A stretch of DNA of 24,758 nucleotides from Tulasnella sp. 424 (lineage: Eukaryota > Basidiomycota > Agaricomycetes > Cantharellales > Tulasnellaceae): the NCBI GenBank assembly GCA_019633425.1, contig WSUB01000321.1, positions 1-24,758 on the forward strand, read 5' to 3'. Positions 19,022 to 24,758 of this stretch are shown in pieces (within the stretch, counting starts at the first letter, position 1; each line of letters starts with the position of its first letter). The position numbers were made by a program, and so were the translations under genes. The notes below the pieces were generated by a model that was not told the DNA's origin, did not search any database, and saw nothing but the letters and a program-made list of their open reading frames with translations.

Positions 19022-19456
19022 ATGCACTTCTCCATCCTCACCTTTATTCCTCTCATTACCGTCGCACTCGCCGGTGACTGCACCAAGATCCCCTTTATCG
19101 ACAGATACTACTGTGGCCGAGTAATCAACAACTCCAAATACCAAATGCGCTACATCACAGACCCAAACTCGTCCTCAGCCAAGAACTTATGCAACATCTG
19201 GAATTGGTCCGACGACGGCGGAGCCATTGTCAAATGCACCCAGAAGTATCTCAACAGCGGCAGTAGTGTTGGTGCCGGCGTCGTGAATAAACGTGGGACG
19301 GATGTTGATGCGTTCTGTTTTGCGGATCGCGATTACTATACCAATGGGACCCGCAGGACGAAGGGGCAGTGGACTAGGATTCATGATAATCAGGTTGTGA
19401 CTTGTTCTGGTGGGAATGGTGATCTCCCCCGCTGCGAGATCAAGCTTCAGCTGTAG
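19022..19456 (+). CDS. S2: small secreted seven-cysteine protein, 144 aa
   Basis: Intact paralogue of S1 in a single exon. The signal peptide is MHFSILTFIPLITVALA (17 residues), four shorter than in S1, and the mature part again begins GDCTKIPFIDRYYCGR. All seven cysteines and the NIWNWSDDGG core are kept. Differences concentrate in two places: the signal peptide, and the segment after ADRDY, where S1 has FVSESTIVPRGE and S2 has YTNGTRRTKGQ. The latter change adds a possible N-glycosylation site (NGT). Such localised divergence in an otherwise near-identical pair is what selection on one surface loop would produce, though drift is not excluded. It is flanked by the X2 relic upstream and a copy of the S1 3' spacer downstream. 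Confidence 0.82.
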   Translation: MHFSILTFIPLITVALAGDCTKIPFIDRYYCGRVINNSKYQMRYITDPNSSSAKNLCNIWNWSDDGGAIVKCTQKYLNSGSSVGAGVVNKRGTDVDAFCFADRDYYTNGTRRTKGQWTRIHDNQVVTCSGGNGDLPRCEIKLQL

Positions 19457-19761
19457 TAGGAGTATGTCGGCGTTCAAGCCAAGCGGAACGATGCTAAGAC
19501 CGGCGCCTAATCACTCTCGATTGTTTTTTCCCCCTTTTCATGTTTGTTCCCCTCTCGACTTGCCCTCACCTTAATGTTTTGTTTGTATCGTCTCCGTTTT
19601 GCTGGTCTGTTTCTCCATCAATTCGGTCTCGTACTTTCCTCTTATATCGTCGAACCTTTCATGTACGGGATACCTCAGTCGATTGCCGTATCGCTGAGTA
19701 TTCCATTCCGACAGTAGGAGTAGAGGTAAAATAAATTGTTAGGAGGTGGTGGCGGGGAAAT
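19457..19761. repeat. S 3' spacer, copy 2
   Basis: Counterpart of 17601-17898, T-rich, ending in AGGAGGTGGTGGCGGGGAAA before catalase fragment 4. No gene seen. Confidence 0.65.
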
Positions 19762-20370
19762 CCAAAGAAGTTCATCTGAATCACAGCAAGACCGCCGTGT
19801 TCCTCTCTCAGACCGACCATTCTAATCGAAACAACAGGCTCACTGCCGAGGAACATAAACCTGGTCTCTTTGTGCACTATGGGCTCGACTTTGGCATCAC
19901 GGGTGGAATCAAGGCTGCCTTCGCCGGCATGGGCATCATGGTCGCCGAAGTCGGTTCTTCCAGAAGCAATATCAACAGCCCTACAGCCGCACGTTCCTCG
20001 AGGTGCAGTTCACCTTCAAAATTTACCGTTCGGCCCTGTTCGACGCAGTGCTCTTCGTCGGTGAAAGCGGTACCGAATACGATAAGCTCGAGAGGCAAGG
20101 ACGGTGGTTGCACGCTGCTCGGCGTTTATGCATCTCATGACCGTTGGCTCTTCGGGCAGCGCGGTGAATTGGCTGAGCATATACGCTCTACCTGACAGAC
20201 TGATCAGTCGGTAGGCAGCTTGAAAGAGGAGCCTAAGGGTGTCGTTGCTGAGCAAGGGAGGTTTGGCTAGGAGCCTGTTGAATGAGGTTCTGGCATTGGT
20301 TAAAGATTTGAGTGAGGAAATGGCCAAGCGTCGTGTTTAGGGAAGGGACGTTTCTGCGATTGCTGCTTAA
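19762..20370 (+). pseudogene. Catalase C-terminal fragment 4, reaching the original stop region
   Basis: This is the longest fragment. It starts near the PPKEVHPN segment of exon 10 and runs through the end of the gene (GGAAGGGACGTTTCTGCGATTGCTGC, shown here only as the shared end; the stop is TAA). It keeps the GMGI codons that fragments 2 and 3 lack, so it derives separately from the intact gene. Frameshifts near 19985 and 20120 and an in-frame TAG in the last helix destroy the reading frame. The catalase 3' flank follows, then M3, repeating the arrangement catalase-flank-M1. Confidence 0.86.
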
Positions 20371-20668
20371 GGGAGAGCGCTGGGAGAGTTTTGGCGTGGT
20401 TCCGAGTCCGTATATTGTACCTTTGATAATATACGTATTTTCTCAGCTCGTAAAGTACTATAGGGATGCACAACCCCATTTTCTCTAGTTTATTGCCCCA
20501 CTAAACTGTAAGTGACGGAGCCGAGGTTCCCTTGCTCTCAGCTCGTTCAGGGGGCTCGCTGTTCACATCGCCTAAATCATATTGGCATAGAACAATACAA
20601 GGCTCCGGAAGCATAGGAGTGTCGAAGGCTGAAACCACCTCAATGAAAAGGGCATCGAGCATTCTAGG

Positions 20669-21265
20669 CTACGCGCGGTCAGGCTTGACTACGAATCGTT
20701 TGAGTGCTACCCTATCGTACACATCCTCGTAGTCGCTAGATGGGAGAACAGCCAAGAGTCAACCTCACGACTAAGGAAGTAGTGCGTTTCAGTGTTTACA
20801 GAGCGCCGACTTACTCGATATTGACTAGTTCTAAATATGCCCTCGTGCTGCAATGTAATATAGATAGCGGTCAGGGGAGAGCGGCGGATAGTCCAGTGGC
20901 GTTGAGATTGACTGCAGAGCTCACTTCGAAGTGTCTATCGGGAGCTCGAGATATTTTTTCCCGCGATCGCGAGTGAGAACTTTAGGGTCAATAAACGCCG
21001 GTCTTGATCCAGGTTCGCGAAGAATTACGAATGCGAAGCTATTTGGGTCGTCAGAAGTGTTTAGTAAGGGGACGAGGAGAACAAGAAATCTAGGTTGAAG
21101 GACATACTACTCTGGGCTCGAGTCGCACCAAGTCCATTGGAACTTGACTGTGACCCGGCCGTTACGGTGTTGTACTTTGAAGTTTTTAAATCGAATACCT
21201 CCGTGAGAGCAGTCGCCGCTGAACTTGGACCCGGGAGAGCGAGCGAGAAGAGACGTTGGAGCCAT
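20669..21265 (-). CDS. M3: third M copy, intact, 4 exons, 122 aa
   Basis: Minus-strand exons 21265-21111, 21038-20925, 20847-20815 and 20735-20669 give 369 nt with the same phases as M1. The protein keeps MAPTSLLARSPGS, GGIRFKNFK, FQWTWCDSSP, RGKKYLEL and the end DYEDVYD...VVKPDRA, but the middle has diverged widely (FVILREPGSRPAF). Donors are GTAGTA, GTGAGC and GTAAGT. The acceptor corresponding to M1's 13156 site is absent here, which is why I place exon 2 at the shared downstream AG. A good TATA box precedes it by about 106 bp. The function is unknown; no signal peptide or transmembrane segment is seen. Confidence 0.55.
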
Positions 21266-21370
21266 GCGTGTAATCGGGTGGGTGGAAGAGAGGACTTGAA
21301 GTACGTGTGCAGATCAAAGGGGGAAAAAAGTAATGTTCTTGGTGTGCGAACTAGCTCGATACTTCAGACT

Positions 21371-21377
21371 TATAAAA
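21371..21377 (-). promoter_or_regulatory. TATA box of M3
   Basis: On the minus strand the site reads TTTTATA, inside the context GAGGGTTTTATAAGTCTG. The same place is TTATAAAT in M2 and GTATTAAT in M1, so the box seems lost in M1. Confidence 0.45.
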
Positions 21378-22060
21378 CCCTCCGGATATTGAGGGTTGAT
21401 TCAATAAAACCTTTACGGGACACCTTCTCAATGTAGTTCCCTCTTGGAAATCGTTGCAACGTTGTCCACCGGTGCTCTCGGCGATGCCCTCCACCAGTGT
21501 AGACAGCATTGCCAAAGGATTGGCAGTAGCTATATGTGGATATTTGCCAACGCGAACTCCAGCTACTCCATCGTCTTGGCGGAAGCAGTACAGGAGCGGA
21601 GACGTGGAGGATGCTCTAAACAAGGGTACGGACAAGAAGTTAGGATATTTCGAGAGGAAAGAGGTTCTTGGAAATGACAGGAATGGAATGGACATGTGAA
21701 TTGCTCGAGGTCTATCGTGCCACGATGAACGAACCTGTGCGCCCCAGCACTGGCTCGAGTAGTAATGGCGGTGTTGATGTGTGGCTTGTCTAAATTCTAG
21801 ATGGACACAAAGATAATCCGATACAGTCTTGACAGAGGATCTAACTCAACCTGGAGGTGGAATTGGCCGCCTTGTGGCTTTGAAGGACTTCCGAGGTTTC
21901 ACAGATATCCTCGTTGGGGTTGCCACAGGAGCACACCAGTCGTTGATAACGTTATTAAAGAAAACCCGCGGCCCGCCCATGGCAATGAGATGTGAGGTCT
22001 GGCAAGGCTTTCTCGCTTCAGGTTGCGTAAGTTTGCTTATTGGGACGATCGCAGAGTAAG
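21378..22060. repeat. B3: repeated non-coding block upstream of M3
   Basis: Third copy of the block at 13480 and 15290. It contains an 81-codon plus-strand frame (21454-21699) and a 114-codon minus-strand frame (21351-21695) over the same bases. Neither stays open in B1 or B2. It ends near GTTGATAACGTTATTAAAG and the TTGCGTAAGTTTGCTTATTG segment, where a catalase fragment would be expected. Confidence 0.5.
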
Positions 22061-22314
22061 TATGGCGCTACGTTCTCGCCAGATATCCAGACGTCAATTG
22101 GTGACCGTTCTGTTGGGTTGCTCGCCAACCCCTCCACGGTTGGTGTGATGTTAACGAGAGCACGTGTCCCCGCTCATCGTGTTCCCTCTCTCCCCTCCTT
22201 CTGCCTAAGCGATTTACGTAACGAGGTATAAGTATACAAATTATCTATGTGCGGTTACTCGTCCGTGTATGCTTTGTCTCGAAGTGAGGTGGCACCAGCA
22301 GCAGGTTGGATCGA

Positions 22315-22357
22315 ACGTGACTATCGCAAGCATTCCATATGCTTGTGATAGTCACGT
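22315..22357. repeat. Inverted repeat, 18 bp arms, 7 nt loop
   Basis: ACGTGACTATCGCAAGCA (22315-22332) pairs with TGCTTGTGATAGTCACGT (22340-22357) with a single mismatch. It lies in the 300 bp that replace the fifth catalase fragment. No open frame crosses it usefully. Confidence 0.75.
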
Positions 22358-22372
22358 CTCTGTCAGCACGGA

Positions 22373-22560
22373 TGGAAGGCGGCCTGTTCGATCATCTCGA
22401 ATCGTCATAATAGCGCGTCGCGACGAAGAGGATAGCGAAGGAGGAGAGTCTCGACGCCGTCGAACTCAGTGCCTTCGCCCAGGTCACATCAATTGCACCG
22501 ACTCCGTCACGTGACGGCGGGAATAGAGGGGTAACGACGACGCGGGAGCCAGAGTTCGAG
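22373..22560 (+). pseudogene. Catalase fragment 5 edge plus X3 remnant
   Basis: GGAAGGCGGCCTGTTCGATC is the same junction sequence that ends catalase fragments 2 and 3. It is followed by the start of the X block (GCGCGTCGCGACGAAGA) and then directly by its far end (GGTCACATCAATTGCACCGA). The WD40 part between has been deleted. Confidence 0.65.
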
Positions 22561-22686
22561 GCGGACAAAGTATATTTAGTAGCGGGCGAGCTCAAATATA
22601 TAACGGCTTGCCGCTCGAATACTATATCTTCCCAAATTCTTTCTGTGCCCTCCAACTAGTACCTCATCCACTCTCAGCTTGAAAAG

Positions 22687-23021
22687 ATGCACTCCTAAAT
22701 CCTCGCCTTCGAATTCATGGCTCTCATCACCGTCACACTCGCCGGTGACTGCACCCACGTAACCGACAAATACTTCTGTGGCCGAGTAATCAACCACTCC
22801 AAATACCAATGCGCTACATCACAGACCCAAGCTCATCCTCAGCCAAGAACTTATGCAACATCTGGAATTGGTCCGACGATGGCGGGGACATCGTCGAATG
22901 TACCCAGAAGTATTCCAACAGCGGCAGTAGTGTTGGCGCCGCGTGTTGTCTAGACATGGACGGATATCGATGCGGTCTGTTTTGCGGATCGCGATTACTA
23001 TATCAATGGTGATGATAATCT
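22687..23021 (+). pseudogene. S3: dead copy of the secreted-protein gene
   Basis: It is preceded by the same promoter blocks as S1 and S2, with a better TATATTTA at 22571. The fourth codon is TAA. Frame is lost again at 22808 (one base missing in the AAATACCAAATGC segment) and near 22940. About 33 bases are missing near 23010, after which similarity ends. Still readable are MALITVTLAGDC, YFCGRVINHSKYQ, SSAKNLCNIWNWSDDGG and QKYSNSGSSVGA. A downstream ATG could restart at MALITV, but the later frameshifts still end it. Confidence 0.85.
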
Positions 23022-23246
23022 AACTTTATTACGCGCAAGCAGACTGCCGTGGGACGTCAAGGTGCGCGAGGGGACAGTACCCTAGATACCTCGCTTACAA
23101 CTAGTATCTACCAGAAGAAGTGAAGAGAATGAGAACACCGGTTGGTTACAATCAAGAGTGGAGATTACATCTCCATATCGAAGTGATGTACATGCAGGTC
23201 CACAGTCAGGAGAAAGGAAACAGATAGAAAGTATCGCGAGAGGAGA

Positions 23247-23459
23247 TTATTCGGGTGGCAGTGTGGTAGTAATAATTGAAAATGAGAAAGAAAATCCTAA
23301 GGTAAGACTCTTACTCGGCATCGGCCGCGCGGTGGCGTCTTCTTCGAGTGCCCATCTCCAGGCTTCCCTTCCTGTTTTAGTGAACGCCGCTGTCTCTTTG
23401 ATGAACTCTGCAACTACCTCGATGCCCTTTCGGGTGCCGAGGAGTTCGGTCATTAGGAG
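23247..23459 (-). pseudogene. Retroelement-like C-terminal relic, copy 2
   Basis: The minus-strand frame reads LLMTELLGTRKGI, then EVVAEFIKETAAFTKTG. It matches the plus-strand relic at 5537-5806 in DNA and protein. The pattern of short helical repeats with FIKET and a basic end is what I associate with the last residues of non-LTR retrotransposon proteins in basidiomycetes; this is inference. Upstream on its own strand it is cut by the inverted-repeat element at 23479. Confidence 0.35.
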
Positions 23460-23478
23460 GGTTGGTGCGGTACTATAT

Positions 23479-23643
23479 CAATGGGTCTACTATAGTATTT
23501 CGGTGTTACCGGGATTCCTAAAGATTTTCCACGGACGTTCCTGACGAATCCATAAGGAAAGTGGTCTAAATCCGGGCTCAAGAAAAACTTCAATGGGACG
23601 TGGGACATCCGGTAACACCAAAATACTACAGTAGTCCTATTTG
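23479..23643. mobile_element. MITE-like element, about 165 bp with 36 bp inverted ends
   Basis: The arm at 23479-23514 (containing CTACTATAGTATTTCGGTG) is the imperfect reverse complement of the arm at 23608-23643 (containing CACCAAAATACTACAGTAG); about 29 of 36 positions pair. The interior of some 93 bp has no coding capacity. This is the architecture of a non-autonomous DNA transposon. Target-site duplications are not obvious. Confidence 0.6.
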
Positions 23644-24758
23644 GTCACTGGCTGATCAATTCATGCCTGGGGCGGGTTCGAGATATATGGCCCAACCGTA
23701 AGTACTGTACGTGTTTTTGACCTCGTATGTCGTTCTAATCTCCTATTCATCACTGTAACATGGTGGGATTTGGATCTTTGTCTCCTGTTGTCAAAGGTCT
23801 TTGAAATAGATTTACTTTGAGTGTAATGCTTTGACCCTATTGTGCGAGCAACCCACAGCGACGGAGCGACGTTGCAAGTAGATATGATGAGGCGTGGAGG
23901 GGCATATTGCGGCGGCATGCCCTACCAGACGCTCCTACGGTTGTCGTAGCAAATTTTTCTACTAAATTGATCCCAAATGGTTCTTCCTCCGGCATGTCCA
24001 ATCTATTCCACACTCAGCGTGGGCTCAACGGGAGCCGAATATAGTCATATGGCAAACAGGAAAGTCTCAAACCACGATGGCTTTACAGACAAACATGGAC
24101 AGGACGACGAAAATAGAAACGAGAATGGAGCAACAACGTCGAGATTGAGAGGCCTGCGAGAGTGCCCCTATCAACGCTCTCTGTTTTAAATGAAGAGCTA
24201 TCGACAGTCTCAAAGTTTCGTGTAGATGCATTGCAGTTGGATTCGGACGATGCATCGTATTCGGACGTGGCATCGGGTCTGAAGTGAATATATGCATATT
24301 GCACGGTGAGACGTTGTTCGCTGGTGTTGGGCGATGACAAGTGGCGACCCACGGGAGTGAAAAGGTAGCTGGAATTAAAACAGAGATACTTCGTCGATGC
24401 GCCTCAAGACACCGCCTTACCTCCTCTTTCTTCCGAGCTCGCCTCGGCCCGTCGCCGTTCCTTCCATCGTTAACATCATGAAAATGACACTCCGTCCGAA
24501 AGAAAAAAAAGAAACAGAAAACGTGAAAGGCTTCGCAGCCGCATTTATCCCATATGTAAGTACGAGGTATCATACAAATGCAAGTCCGTGCTAATGAGCT
24601 ACAGCATGGGTGGAGATCGAAGAGTCCGACGAGAGAAGAGGTCACATCATGTCAAAAAAGGGCATCCTGGGGAGAGCTTAAAAGTCGCTCTTCTTGACCT
24701 GGAAAGCTTTGCTGGTGGCGAAGACATTATCGTGGTCGCTAAAGGGACGGGAGATCAG
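23644..24758. other. Right edge, no gene supported
   Basis: Only short frames are seen. A small imperfect tandem pair (17 bases, twice) lies at 24241-24275. A canonical-looking intron, GTAAGT at 24554 to CAG near 24604, is followed by an ATG at 24606 whose frame stays open for 51 codons to the window end (includes ESLKVALLDLESFAGGEDII). This could be the first coding exon of a gene continuing beyond the window, but nothing inside the window confirms it. Confidence 0.35.

Larger units (their letters stand above)
12426..23021. repeat. Decayed segmental-duplication array (modules cat, M, B, X, S)
   Basis: Hand alignment shows five module types recurring in fixed order. They are catalase C-terminal fragments (14160, 15956, 17899, 19762, plus an edge at 22373), M genes (12758, 14596, 20669), B blocks (13480, 15290, 21372), X blocks with WD40 remains (16480, 18325, 22385) and S genes (17151, 19022, 22687). 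Copies differ by many point changes and indels, so the duplications are not recent assembly artefacts. M copies run against the other modules. Truncated catalase fragment 1 abuts M2 directly, indicating deletion of an X-S segment there. Confidence 0.8.

Noticed and set aside
21351..21695. 114-codon minus-strand frame in block B3 (PHIATANPLAMLSTLVEGI region)
   Set aside because: Protein-like by eye, but no codon-position bias between B copies and stops or shifts in the others.
24241..24275. Two adjacent imperfect 17-base units
   Set aside because: Too short and too few to call a minisatellite.
24067..24645. 192-codon minus-strand frame
   Set aside because: Low-complexity F/C and R stretches, no domain and no conserved motif; likely chance.

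Overview
The window looks like nuclear DNA of a filamentous basidiomycete (Agaricomycotina). Genes are split by many 50-90 nt introns with GTRNGT donors and short spacings. Rhizoctonia-like fungi are a plausible source, but that is inference from protein style only. All spliced models were built by hand; the main ones close to exact multiples of three with matching intron phases.

Left part (1-12.4 kb) holds four ordinary single-copy genes. They are a Zn2Cys6 transcription factor (179-1931, +, 6 exons, 414 aa), a KIN17-type DNA/RNA-binding zinc-finger protein (6010-7276, -, 5 exons, 336 aa), a short-chain dehydrogenase (7653-8884, +, 6 exons, 310 aa) divergent from KIN17, and a large-subunit catalase (9673-12425, +, 10 exons, 732 aa). 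Between the first two genes lie about 3.6 kb without a supportable gene, ending in a small retroelement-like relic near 5.6-5.8 kb.

Right part (12.4-23.0 kb) is a decayed segmental-duplication array seeded from the catalase 3' end. Four fragments of the catalase C-terminal (flavodoxin-like) domain, plus the edge of a fifth, recur with four other modules. M is a small four-exon minus-strand gene family of unknown function (M1 and M3 intact, M2 broken). B is a non-coding repeated block upstream of M. X contains wrecked WD40-repeat coding sequence. S is a small secreted seven-cysteine protein family (S1 and S2 intact, S3 a pseudogene). Order: catalase-M1-B1-cat1-M2-B2-cat2-X1-S1-spacer-cat3-X2-S2-spacer-cat4-M3-B3-(cat5 edge)-X3-S3.

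The right edge (23.0-24.76 kb) has a tail-of-retroelement relic on the minus strand, a MITE-like element with 36 bp inverted repeats, and no convincing gene. The best candidate for a new system is the M/S array. It combines two uncharacterised gene families multiplied together beside a catalase, with birth, divergence and death of copies visible in one locus.
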